Below are positions 1 through 9,600 of a stretch of 33,224 nt of DNA, piece after piece. The position numbers and the translations under genes were made by a program. The DNA comes from Phlegmacium glaucopus. Lineage: Eukaryota > Basidiomycota > Agaricomycetes > Agaricales > Cortinariaceae. Below the pieces are notes generated by a model, which was not told where the DNA came from, searched no databases, and saw only the letters and a program-made list of their open reading frames with translations. The stretch spans positions 170,784 to 204,007 of the forward strand of contig MU130241.1 of assembly GCA_015039465.1 (NCBI GenBank), in the 5' to 3' direction. The stretch's first letter is position 1. Each line of letters opens with the position of its first letter.

Positions 1-917
1 ACCCCGCAAGTCCAGTATGCCTTCCAGATTGGGAATTGGAGGAGTGGAAACTTTACCGGAGTCTGCAGGCTTATCGGAATTTGATCCGAAGGCCGAGACT
101 GTTTTCCGGAACGGGAGGAAGGACTGGAAGATGGACTGGAGGAGGAAGAAGGAGTAGGAGGCTTCGGAGGATTTTGTTGCTGGCCGGGGACGGCTTCTCG
201 AGAACGTTCTTGCATACGTTCCCAATGTCGAGCATCAGCACTTTGAGCTTTTTGACGCATCGCGGCCAAGGTCCGGGGCTTGCCATCACCTTTGGTAATT
301 TCATCCTTGAGTCGGGAAGGCAAACCGTCATAAAACCTATACCTCAGAGCGGGCTCGCCCCAAGAGCAGCGGACTGCCAAAGAGTTGAACCGGACTAAGT
401 ATTCGGAGATACGTTGGCTATCCTTCATTCGGAGTGACATGAGTTCGTATTCTACGTCGGCAGATTTGTCGAAAGGACCAAAGTTGGACTGAAGTTCGCT
501 GACGAAGAGATCCCAATCTTCAAGCCAAGACGGAGGATCGTCGGTGAGTCCGGAAATTCCAGGTTCGAACCATTCCTGAGCAACGTCCCGGAGATAGGAC
601 AAAGCAAATGTTACTCGCTTGGAGTCATCTCGGAATGTGTCGGAAGAGCTCCGGAAATAGAGCCTGCACTGGAAAAGAAAAGCTTTCAGTTTCTTAGGAT
701 CCTTACCCGTGAAGGGTTCGGGCTCTCTAAGTCTGCCAGCCGAATCGGACTTGGCTGAAGATTTCCCGAGGGAATTCAAAGCAGAAACGAGTTGATTGAA
801 AGGAATAGATGGAGACTCAACATCGTCCGTAGTACTCCGAGGTTCATCAATATGACTAGCCTCTTCGACTACATCGGGCACCGGAGTCTGCCTGGTGGGG
901 GAGTGTTCATGGGACAT
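1..917 (-). CDS. Ty3/gypsy Gag, 5' part (runs off left edge)
   Basis: An open frame of 305 codons starts at the ATG at 915-917 and is still open at the window edge. The protein has an acidic, Ser/Pro-rich N-terminus, then a retrotransposon-gag (capsid-like) region at about residues 70-220. Hallmarks seen are EPFTGKDPKKLKAFLFQC, an SYLRDVAQEWFEP helix and RISEYLVRFNSLA. A Pro/Ser-rich linker follows, where the zinc knuckle would be expected further left. Family knowledge: this is the structural Gag of Metaviridae-type retrotransposons, which assembles the particle and packages RNA. The start lies 86 nt inside the 5' LTR boundary at 1003, as expected for a genomic leader. No stop or frameshift is seen in the visible part. 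Pol and the 3' LTR should lie left of the window. Confidence 0.88.
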   Translation of the reverse strand, partial: MSHEHSPTRQTPVPDVVEEASHIDEPRSTTDDVESPSIPFNQLVSALNSLGKSSAKSDSAGRLREPEPFTGKDPKKLKAFLFQCRLYFRSSSDTFRDDSKRVTFALSYLRDVAQEWFEPGISGLTDDPPSWLEDWDLFVSELQSNFGPFDKSADVEYELMSLRMKDSQRISEYLVRFNSLAVRCSWGEPALRYRFYDGLPSRLKDEITKGDGKPRTLAAMRQKAQSADARHWERMQERSREAVPGQQQNPPKPPTPSSSSSPSSSPSSRSGKQSRPSDQIPISLQTPVKFPLLQFPIWKAYWTCG

Positions 918-989
918 ATTTTCTTGTATTGGGAATGGATTTTTTGAAGTTTTAGAACGAGTTAGCATAGAAGGAGTGGGTGAGAAGTA

Positions 990-1000
990 AGTTCGAATAT
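990..1000 (-). promoter_or_regulatory. Putative self-priming primer-binding site, left gypsy element
   Basis: Minus-strand ATATTCGAACT sits two bases inside the LTR end at 1003. It is the exact reverse complement of AGTTCGAATAT within the same LTR (1212-1222). No TGG start of a tRNA-type binding site is present here. Confidence 0.6.
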
Positions 1001-1002
1001 AC

Positions 1003-1581
1003 TGTTAAGTTCGAGAACTCTATTCCGGAGTTTCGGACGGAGTAACGGACGGAGTCACGGAACGGAGTCACGGAAAGGATAGGACTTAGCCTCAGCTTAT
1101 GTGCTGTGCTACCCAGAACCTTCGTGTCCTAATTTCGGAGTAAGACGGAGCGGAGCGGAACCGGAAGTTGCAAAGAACTTAGAGGAAGACCAAGAGTGGG
1201 AAACTAAGTTGATATTCGAACTGAGGAAAACATACAAGTTTCGAGTACTTAAATATAAAAGGAATAGCATCCGAAATATAAAATATAAATATAAATGCTG
1301 CGTTCTGCTCCCGGAAGGTCCTGCATTCTTGGGGTGAATAATCCATAGCTGGTGTGCTGACTGATGGTGGGAAAGTGATGACAAAGAAATAGTTGTTATG
1401 ACAAAGGTTTGGTAAGGTGTTTGGGATATCGTCGGAAGAGTCAGAGTGATACGGAGAAGTCTCGGAGTCGGACGTAGGAGGAGTAGAGTCGGAGACAAGG
1501 GAAAGTACTGGAACGGAGTACGGACTACCGGAAACAACTCCGTCGGAGTCGGACCGGAGTAACGTGTGATGGAATGTAACA
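1003..1581 (-). repeat. 5' LTR of the left-edge Ty3/gypsy element
   Basis: On the minus strand the segment begins TGTTACATTCC at 1581 and ends CTTAACA at 1003, the TG...CA ends and short TGTTA/TAACA inverted repeat typical of LTRs. It lies directly upstream of gag. It contains a TATA-like TATATTTAA on the minus strand near 1250-1260 and many CGGAGT hexamers. Only one LTR is in the window, so the boundaries rest on the end motifs and on the primer-binding segment next to 1003. The duplication expected at 1582-1586 cannot be verified. Confidence 0.7.
1212..1222 (-). promoter_or_regulatory. Putative RNA 5' end / self-primer of left gypsy element
   Basis: Minus-strand AGTTCGAATAT lies about 35 nt downstream of a TATATTTAA box inside the LTR, where transcription would begin. 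It is perfectly complementary (11 nt) to 990-1000, so the RNA 5' end could fold back and prime reverse transcription as in Tf1. Confidence 0.5.
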
Positions 1582-1979
1582 CCCACCCTCTGTCAGTGGT
1601 GTGCTGCCTTTCATACAACACTACCAACACAACAGGCATTTGGACCATTGCCAGCATTCAACATCTGGGAATCTGAAGACAACTCACTCGAGTCACCGCA
1701 GTGCGACAAACTAACCCTCACCGATGACCGAAGTTAATGCAGAACTGAGCCTCTCAGACACCACCACAAGATATAAGGACTTGTGACCCATCCTCGATGA
1801 TTCCTCATCATACACTGCGCAATATGAGGTGTGACACTGAAGAGCCATATAACCTCAGCACACTTTCTCATTTTTTGACAGGTAGCAGGATTAGACCGGT
1901 TTCACATCAACTGGATTGATGGTTAATCACCACAGGCAACTTTGGTGAGTTCAATGTCCACCCTCGCTTGGACCGGTAT
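1582..1979. other. No recognisable gene between LTR and repeat
   Basis: About 400 bases of mixed composition with stops in all plus frames within about 60 codons and no similarity I recognise. It may be old genomic sequence or a decayed repeat. Confidence 0.5.
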
Positions 1980-3300
1980 TGCGCACCAATACTGATTGGT
2001 AGCATGAGAAGAAAGCTTAAAAGTTGCCATCATGAAAATAAGCAGACTTTGAATTCACTTACCTATTTTGGAAGCAGCCCTGAATTGTGTTCCTGGTCGA
2101 CAAATCATTCATTCAATGTTATCACCCTCATTGCTCATTATACTCTCAATGTCTCACACTATGCTCTCCATCATTTTCACTATCGACATGCTCCTAAGCA
2201 TCTACCATCCATTTGTTCCTTGGTTAGTGATCCAACAAAGCGATCAATCTACTATTTGCATCAGTCATCGGCTCGTGTTTGATCATATCTTTGGTCCATC
2301 ATTTCAAGAACGGCCCCTTTATGGACACATCAACTACATCTCCCATTATGTAAAAGGCTTTGTCATCGTTGTTGTGGCTATGGACCCACAAGTCTTCCCC
2401 TCAGCCATCTATCTTGCCATCCCTTGCTCTTGGATCGCACTCAGTCCCCTATCCTCGATTATCTACCTCTTATCTTATCATTCACTGCCAAAACCATCAT
2501 TCACGTAGTACATGAAGCCTTCCCACCCTCTTTATGACAACTTAGGAAGTCCAGGAGGATCACAACTAAGCAGGAATTGCAGATGAATCAGCAGCAGAGG
2601 ATTATTCTCACAGTGTGTCAAGTGTTATCAAGGCTGCACGACATAGGATCATGGGCAAGTAGTGTTTTCTCAGGAACAAGGCTGCGCCTTTCAAGTGTTG
2701 ACTCAGGACCTTTCACATTTTTGACATGACCACATGCCTATGGAGTTGATATATTTTTGCTATTGGACTATGTACACTGCCTTCTCTTCTTTTCTCTCGC
2801 ACTTTGACACTTTACAGATTTTTTTATTGTTCCTTCTTCTTTCCCATTGTTCTTTTCTTCTCGCAGCTGTCCTCTCTTTATCTTTCTTCCTTTGACAGCA
2901 CGTACTTCTTTCTTTTTATTGTTCTACATAGCCTCATCCTTAGGGTATAAATACTGCCCTTTTGTACCAGGATAGGTAGTTTACCTCAATTCATTCTTAC
3001 TCCCCAACAGTCATCCTCTCAGTGGAATTCCAGTGAATTCCTCCCTCTAAGTTCGCTTTTTCAGTCCCTTACTGTCACTGTCCTCTACTGTCAACCGCTA
3101 TAGTCTTACTGAAGACTCTTTCTTACCCATCCTCATCCTCATCTTCTACCTCATTCATCTTCCAAGACCTTCATCCTCATCCTCCTCACCTCTACTCTTG
3201 CTCCCTATCTCTGTGTGTAACAACAGGGAGTCTCTTGACCTAAAGACTGGTCCACTGCTCTCTGGTTGGTGTTATATAACAACACAAACAACAATTTATA
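1980..3300 (+). repeat. Copy A of the ~1.35 kb repeat family (single arm)
   Basis: From GCACCAATACTGATTGG at about 1982 to ACAACAATTTATA at 3300, this matches 12031-13387 and, inverted, 10605-11958, with many substitutions. Shared landmarks are GGGTATAAATACTG (TATA-like, about 2944), a pyrimidine-rich tract (2770-2900 and 3060-3200) and CTCTGGTTGGTGT near 3260. Copy A lacks ~29 bases (after CTCTGTGTGT near 3219) that are present in the other two. No opposing arm exists to its left, so it is a half element or a different insertion form of the same family. Confidence 0.8.
2149..2508 (+). other. Open frame shared by the three repeat copies, coding status unknown
   Basis: Starting MSHTMLSIIFTIDMLL, this 119-codon frame corresponds to 145-codon frames at 11349-11786 (minus) and 12204-12641 (plus). 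Copy A ends early at a TAG (2506-2508) where the others read CGG. The predicted product is hydrophobic and matches no family I recognise. All three frames on this strand are fairly open because the strand is pyrimidine rich, so the frame may be accidental. Confidence 0.25.
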
Positions 3301-4307
3301 CTGGCACTGAACTATCGCATCAAGATTGGAAATGTATGGTGGTGATGGACTGACAGAGAGGCTCATATGAGGAGTGCTGGGTAAACAAGATCCTGACCAG
3401 TGCCTATTGCAGGTGGCCCCACTTGTATAAACTATTAGCTTACCTTTTTGTACACTTGAATAATAATGGAATTAATTTTATGACAACTATTGCTATTCTG
3501 GCTGTATTTGAGATTTTCAGTGCAATGGCAAGCACATGATTCCTGCCACCAGAAACTGACGTATGGCATCAGAAATGAATTCTGGAAGCCAAAATTGTTA
3601 TGGTGTTGGGAGCATCATTATGTCGCCAGACCATTTCTGATGACCTGGCAGCGTCTGGCATGTCTGGCACCAGATGAACCAGACGGATGGAGTTTTGCTG
3701 ATGCAGGAAAAGGCTAAATATACAATTGGGCACCATGGAGCATAAATAAGTCTGAGTGTAGCACAATGGTGCATCCATGGTACATAATTGTACCTAGTGG
3801 AGATGATAGACCAAATGGTGCATGCTGAACAAAATGAAACATTGGTAGAAACATCCCTTGACCAAGGTGCACCATTTTCAACCATGTTGGATTATAACCT
3901 GAATACTTGACAAGATTTGACAGTTAATGGTTCACAAATTTCATGGAGTTAGGGACTATGTTGAATTATAACTTGTATACTTAGACATGATGTGTCAGTT
4001 AATGGTTCACAAATTTCATGGAGTTAGGGACTATGTTGACTTAATATTTCCAAATTGCAATCCCATGGTGTACACATTAAAAGGTTATTTTAAAAGCAGG
4101 AGAGCAAGTATGAAGAATGTAAGTAGTAATTCCTGATAGGTACTAAGGAAAGAATTAAAAGAGTATTGATTGGGCCTGGGTATAGTAGAGGGTAGAGAGA
4201 CCTAGTATGAAATATTGCAGTGACTTGGAAACGATGACTTGGAGACCTAACTAAACTGCCCCAAAGCCTAAGTTGCTCTTGCTGGGAGATTGAGTCGTGC
4301 CATAGTG
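3301..4307. other. Intergenic stretch with minor repeats
   Basis: AT-rich sequence without a convincing gene. It holds a short inverted repeat (AAATGGTGCA near 3812 and TGCACCATTT near 3869) and the 74-base tandem duplication described separately. Short open frames at 3490-3885 and 4090-4317 look accidental. Confidence 0.5.
3884..4042 (+). repeat. Tandem repeat, ~74-base unit, about 2.1 copies
   Basis: The unit starts ATGTTGGATTATAAC at 3884 and recurs as ATGTTGAATTATAAC at 3958. It shares GTTAATGGTTCACAAATTTC and GGAGTTAGGGACTATG, with a third partial start at 4033. Confidence 0.85.
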
Positions 4308-4512
4308 TTATTGGCAATGTGAATAGCTGAATGAACTCCTTTCACACTTACCAGGAATAATGAGCTGTGAAAGATAAATAGAATGATAAAGAAACTTACG
4401 CAACTGCCTTGTACAAGTCAGACATTAACGAGTGATAGAACATTGGTTCCTTTTCACGCAATGTGTTAAGGAAAAGCTCATGACCTCGGTAGATATACTC
4501 ATAAGCATCAGC
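4308..4512 (-). pseudogene. DUF6532-like gene, 3' block (C-terminal exons)
   Basis: This is the 3' end of the gene whose other blocks are at 13632-15317 and 21853-22025. Reading leftward after the LINE target site, the frame carries HADAYEYIYRGHELFL and PMFYHSLMSDLYKAV, resembling the C-terminal helix region of DUF6532 proteins. The donor GTAAGT is at 4394-4399. The last exon is uncertain. With an acceptor at about 4338 the protein ends after a few residues at TAA 4308-4310; with a shorter 35 nt intron it would end near 4268. The LINE interrupts this exon inside the codons for KNDFH. The function of DUF6532 is unknown. Confidence 0.7.
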
Positions 4513-4528
4513 ATGGAAGTCATTTTTG
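4513..4528 (+). repeat. Left target-site duplication of LINE copy 1
   Basis: ATGGAAGTCATTTTTG here is repeated at 13616-13631 immediately after the poly(A) run. It is 15-16 bases long, depending on the shared A. Both copies fall in the same exon of the DUF6532-like gene. Confidence 0.93.
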
Positions 4529-4685
4529 AAAACACTTCTTGATCTATTACCACGACTGGCTGCCTTTTTCCCATGCTTCAAGCAGGAAAATAATAGGGCA
4601 GCTACAGGCAATACATTGAGAGTAGCATACCTCCTTTTAATTTATAAGGAAAAGAGAACAACATAATACTCAAAAGACAAGCAAT

Positions 4686-6674
4686 ATGTACCGAGACAAA
4701 TCCCAACCCTCTGCCCAGAGGGTCACCAGAAGCTCGACACTCGAGACGGAACAACCAACAAACCGAGCGTCTAGTACTAGGAGTGGGACCAGTAACGAGC
4801 CCAGTAACACAAATACAAAAAACAAGAAAACAGAAGCTCTGCTTAAAGAATCCAGGAATAATATCGGCAACTCTATTACGGCAAGGAAGTGGTTAATAAA
4901 AGAGGAGCTAATAATAGAGGGAGAAAGAATCTCACCGACATCCATGTCCCAGGCACTCATGTGGCTAGCGGCAGGTGACAAGAACACCGTGGAACAGTTA
5001 GTGGATGGCATCCAGGCAGTAGCACTATGTTTGGAACAAGTCAACGCAGAAGACACAATGGAAAGAGTGGAAGCAGAGATCAAGATGGTAGCGAAGGAAT
5101 GGGTAGAAGAAGCAACGGCAGAAGTGAAAAGGGTAGCGACAGAGATAGTGGAGGAGGCAAGGATACAAGGAGAAGCGAGGGGCAGAGCAGAGAGAAACAG
5201 AAGTTGGGTGGAAGAGATGGAAGAGGAAGAAAGAGAAGCAGCGCTACCGCAGACAACTATAAACAAAATCACTAAAGCGATACCAAGTTATGCACAAATA
5301 CTAGCAAAGGAATGGAGTAAAGAGAAAGAGAGAGCAACAGAAAAGATACACCAGGACTACAAAGCAAAAGAGTCAATGAAGAGAAGAAGAATCTTAGTGG
5401 ATGGTATAGAAGGGGTGAAAGGAGCGGGAGAAGGACTCACGCCCAGAGAGATAGTGGTCAAAGCAAACTTAGCAGTGGAGAAGGCAAGGATAGAAACCGC
5501 AGAAGCAGACAGGGAATGGGAGGGAGAACCAAAGGTGGTAGCGGCTAAGGTGCTAGAGAATGGAGGAGTCATTCTAGAGATGGAATCAGAAGAATCCGTG
5601 ACATGGCTACGCAGCGAGGGTACACAGAAAGCATTCGAAGAGCACTTTGGAGGCTCGGCCAAAATCAAGGAGCCAGTCTATCAGGTTATAGTAGACTTCC
5701 TACCGGTCACCCTCAGAGATACCCTGGCGGACGCCGCAAGCAGGATAGTGGAAGAAAACAGCCTCCCAGTAGGAACAATTGAAAGGGCCAGGTGGATCAG
5801 GGCACTGAAGAACTGGAACAAGGTTCAAAGATTTGTGCATGCCATTATGACGATCAGAGGGAGGACAGAAGCAAGCAAGATCATTCAGAGTGGGTTAATA
5901 GTGGAAGGGCAGAGGATGAGAGTCAGGAAACTAGAGGAGGAGCCAAGAAGGTGTTTCAAGTGCCAGCAATTCGGACACACGGCAGCTAAGTGTAAGGTCA
6001 ACCACAAAGTATGTCCCTACTGCGCGGGGAAGCACCAAAGCGGCCAATGTGAGAAAACTAGAGAAGACTTCCAGTGCGCCAACTGTATGAAGGCCAAACT
6101 AAAAGCGGACCACGCAGCATGGGACAGAGCATGCCCAAGATACGCAGAAGAGAAGAGAAAGGTGAAGGAAAGGGATCCGGGGAGTCAATACCTGTACTTC
6201 CCAGTGGAAGAGGAGTGGACATGGAAAAGGAAAGAGGACGTACAGGAGGGGCACAGAGGAGAGGAGAATCAACAAGCTGACTGGAGGGGAAGGACGAGAA
6301 ATGGGAGAGGTAGATGGGAAGAACAGGAGAATTTTACGGACGGAGGATGGGAAGGAATGAGGGAGAGGAGAGTGATGGAGGAGATTGTTGGAAGCATAGA
6401 CAGTTGGGCGACGACAGGAGCCAGCAGAAAGGGAAAGGGGAAGCATACGGGTTTGGATGCGGTGATAGAAGAAGGGGAGGAACCAACATCTACGAGTCAA
6501 GCAAGTAGAACGGCAAGGCAAAATGCAAAGAAGAAAAGGATCGGGAGAGCAGAGGCGGTACCGGGGCAATCCCAGTTGATAGATTTCTGGCCAACAGATA
6601 GAGCGTTCAGAGAAACAGGAGAAGCAGAGGAAGAAGAAGAAGAAGAAAATCCCTTCAATACCCAACCATGGTGA
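4686..6674 (+). CDS. LINE copy 1 ORF1, zinc-knuckle RNA-binding protein
   Basis: The 662-residue frame is intact. The N-terminal ~60 residues are basic and Ser/Thr rich, and residues ~110-230 are highly charged and probably helical/coiled coil. At about residues 422-490 three zinc-binding clusters follow: CFKCQQFGHTAAKC (CCHC), CPYCAGKHQSGQC (C2HC variant) and CANC...H...C. The C-terminal part is acidic/basic low complexity ending near EEEEEENPFNTQPW. Family knowledge: LINE ORF1 proteins bind element RNA and form the ribonucleoprotein with ORF2. The start at 4686 is shared with copy 2 (27168). The stop overlaps the ORF2 start. Confidence 0.9.
   Translation: MYRDKSQPSAQRVTRSSTLETEQPTNRASSTRSGTSNEPSNTNTKNKKTEALLKESRNNIGNSITARKWLIKEELIIEGERISPTSMSQALMWLAAGDKNTVEQLVDGIQAVALCLEQVNAEDTMERVEAEIKMVAKEWVEEATAEVKRVATEIVEEARIQGEARGRAERNRSWVEEMEEEEREAALPQTTINKITKAIPSYAQILAKEWSKEKERATEKIHQDYKAKESMKRRRILVDGIEGVKGAGEGLTPREIVVKANLAVEKARIETAEADREWEGEPKVVAAKVLENGGVILEMESEESVTWLRSEGTQKAFEEHFGGSAKIKEPVYQVIVDFLPVTLRDTLADAASRIVEENSLPVGTIERARWIRALKNWNKVQRFVHAIMTIRGRTEASKIIQSGLIVEGQRMRVRKLEEEPRRCFKCQQFGHTAAKCKVNHKVCPYCAGKHQSGQCEKTREDFQCANCMKAKLKADHAAWDRACPRYAEEKRKVKERDPGSQYLYFPVEEEWTWKRKEDVQEGHRGEENQQADWRGRTRNGRGRWEEQENFTDGGWEGMRERRVMEEIVGSIDSWATTGASRKGKGKHTGLDAVIEEGEEPTSTSQASRTARQNAKKKRIGRAEAVPGQSQLIDFWPTDRAFRETGEAEEEEEEENPFNTQPW
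6668..6674 (+). promoter_or_regulatory. ORF1 stop / ORF2 start overlap (ATGGTGA)
   Basis: ORF2 ATG (6668-6670) precedes the ORF1 TGA (6672-6674) within one heptamer. The same arrangement recurs in LINE copy 2 at 30457-30463. It suggests ORF2 translation by termination-coupled reinitiation. Confidence 0.7.
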
Positions 6675-9600
6675 ACAACCGCGATCCCCAAGCTCTGAAG
6701 ATATGGCAACAAAATACAAGAAAATCGCTAAACGTTCAGCTAGCGACGCTACACAGTGCAGGCAACGACTTCAACTTAATCTGCATACAGGAACCACATA
6801 TAGACTTCCAGGTGTTCTCAAGGGCATCAGGGATATGGACAGCGGTATACCCGACAGGTTACAAGCACGAGTTAAATGCAGAAACCAAACCAAGAGCACT
6901 TACACTGGTCAATACAAGGATATCCACAAATAACTGGACGCAGGTGCCGGTCAACTCACTAGATATAGTGGCAATACGAATCAAAGGAGAGCAAGGCATA
7001 CTCAACGTTTACAACATATACAATGACTGCACGCACTTGGAAATGGTAAAAGTGCTAAACAGACACCTGGAACGGAGGGACGACAGAATTCACAGAGGAG
7101 AAAGGAACAGCAGACAGGAGGGAGATATATGGTTAGGAGACTTCAATAGGCACAGCCCGTGGTGGGAAGATGCGAAGAATGAAAGGCTATTCACCAGACG
7201 CAACCTAGAAGAGGCCCAGGTCTTAATTGATGTATTAGCAGAATACGACATGGAACTGGCACTGCCACCAAACATTCCTACAATAACCAACTCAAGGGGA
7301 GGACGCACAAGGCCAGACAACGTCTTTATCACAGAAGAAATAGCCAACTGGATAAATATATGCAAAGTGAGAGAGGAAGAAACGCCCCCACATGCAGATC
7401 ATTTTCCTATCATAACCAGCATAAACATGGCAGTACAACAATCTACGAAAGAAAGAACTTGGAATTTCAGGGCGACGGATTGGGGGGAGTTCAGAGATAA
7501 ATTGAAAGAGAAACTAGGAGAGCTCGCAGAACTGGGAGTAATAGAAAGGAAGGAGGATGTAGACAGGAAGGTGGAGGAGTTAGAGAAAGTGGTGAAAGAG
7601 GTCATGGAAAAAGTGGTACTGAGAAGCAAGCCATCACCATACGCCAAAAGATGGTGGACAAAGGAGCTAGACGGGATGAGGAAGCACGCGAGAAAAATGA
7701 CGGGTTCTGCCAAAATATTCAGAGAGTTTCTGCTACACTCTAGCCACGAGAGAGCAAGGACAGCGAGGAACGACTACAGCGAAGCAATCAACAAAGCTAA
7801 ACAGAATCACTGGGAAAACTGGTTGGAAGGGATATCGATGAAGACAATATGGGATAGCCATAGATTTACATCTACATCAGCTTCGGATGGTAGCAAAACG
7901 AGAGTTCCAGCACTCAAAACATCGGATTGAGAAGGAAACATCGTGGAGATACAAGACAATGAAAGTAAAAGCAAGCTATTACACAAGGTCTTCTTCTACC
8001 CACCGGTGGAAGAACACGGTGTGGACCCAGAATATGAATACCCAGAGCAGGCGTTCAAGTTCAAAGACATTACAGATGACCAAGTAGAGAGGGTGGTGAG
8101 GGGGCTAAATCCGTACAAAGCACCAGGTTTGAGTGGGATATCAAACGCAGTCCTGACGCACTGCGCAGACCTGTTGGCATCACATCTAGGACATATATTC
8201 AGAGCAACATTCGACAGAGAGCACTATCCAAGAAGGTGGAAGAAGTACAAAACAATAGTCCTGAGGAAACCTGGAAAGACGGACTACACAATTCCAAACG
8301 CTTACAGACCCATCGCGCTCCTAGACATTTTTGCAAAGTTATTGTCAGCATGCGTCAAAGAGAACCTGGAATATCATACGGAAAGACTCAATTTGTTACC
8401 GAAAAGTCAGTATGGAGGGAGGAAGGGAAGGACAGCGACAGACTCAGTACATGCATTGGTTGACTTCACGAAGCAGGCATGGAGGAAGAAAGAGGAGGTG
8501 GTGATTATTTTCCTGGACATAAAGGGGGCGTTCCCGAATGTGTCGATCCCAGTGCTAGTGCACGACATGAGGATGAAGGGTATACCGGAGAAATACATGA
8601 ACTGGATCAATGACAAAACAACAGGAAGAGAAACAATAATTACTTTCGACGACTACATATCTCTGCCTTTCAAAGTGAAGAATGGACTGGATCAAGGATG
8701 CAACCTATCGCCCTTCTGTTACAACTACTACAGTGCAGATCAGATGAAAGTGATATGGGAAGGGGGAAAGGAACTGGCGAGCACATACACAGACGATGGA
8801 ATATGCGCAGCACGAGCGAGTACACTAGAGGAGGCAGGAGAGATGATAACGGAAATGTTCAACAGGAGGGAAGGACCAAAGGAGTGGGGAAGGACACACC
8901 ATTCCAAATACGAATATCACAAGATGGCAGGCATCGCAGCGACACACAGAAGAATCCAGGATCCAACAGATACAAGAAAGAGAGTCAAACAGGGGCCGCT
9001 GACAGTGAGATTGGACGACCAGCATACAATCATTACACAACCATCTTATAAGTTCCTGGGGGTGATAATCGACAGCAAACTGCATTTCAAGGAACAGGCA
9101 GCACAAGCGATAGGACACGGAACAAAATGGACCAACCAAGTCCGTCAATTAAGCAAAACGCGAAAGGAATCAAAGGCAGTCTCACAAGACGGATGTACTA
9201 CGGAGCGGCAGTAGCCAAGATGCTATATGCAGTAGACGTATGGGGGGCACCAACGGGAAGGAATGGAAAAGGGAAAGGAGTCAAAGGAGCGATCAAAAAG
9301 TTGGAGAGCATTCAAAGAAAGGCAGCGTTACAAGCAACAGGAGGACTACAAACGACACCCACAGACCTACTGTTCGCGCACGCAGACATGGTACCAATGC
9401 ACCAACTTATATATTCGCACTGCCAAAATGCAGCAACCAGACTAGCAACGGTGGGAAAGGACCATCCATTGTACACAAGAGTATTGTGAGCGACCAAAAA
9501 TTACCCAAAAACCCACCCATCCCCACTACAGAACATCATAAGGGCCAGGAAAATCAAACCACAGGAGATGGAACATATCGATCCCAAACCGAGACACCCA

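Noticed and set aside
1109..1657. 182- and 135-codon minus frames across the left LTR
   Set aside because: They cross the LTR boundary, lie upstream of gag and have no domain; an LTR is not expected to code.
3490..3885. Small frames on both strands between 3490 and 3885
   Set aside because: Under 100 codons, overlapping on opposite strands, no motif, no conserved partner.
4670..5272. 200-codon minus-strand frame opposite LINE ORF1
   Set aside because: Mirror of a purine-rich coding strand. The Ser/Leu-rich product has no domain, and the same shadow appears opposite copy 2 (27140-27757).
6099..6719. 206-codon minus frame opposite the ORF1 C-terminus
   Set aside because: Antisense of the charged low-complexity ORF1 tail; also recurs opposite copy 2 (29745-30454) only because the sense frame is conserved.
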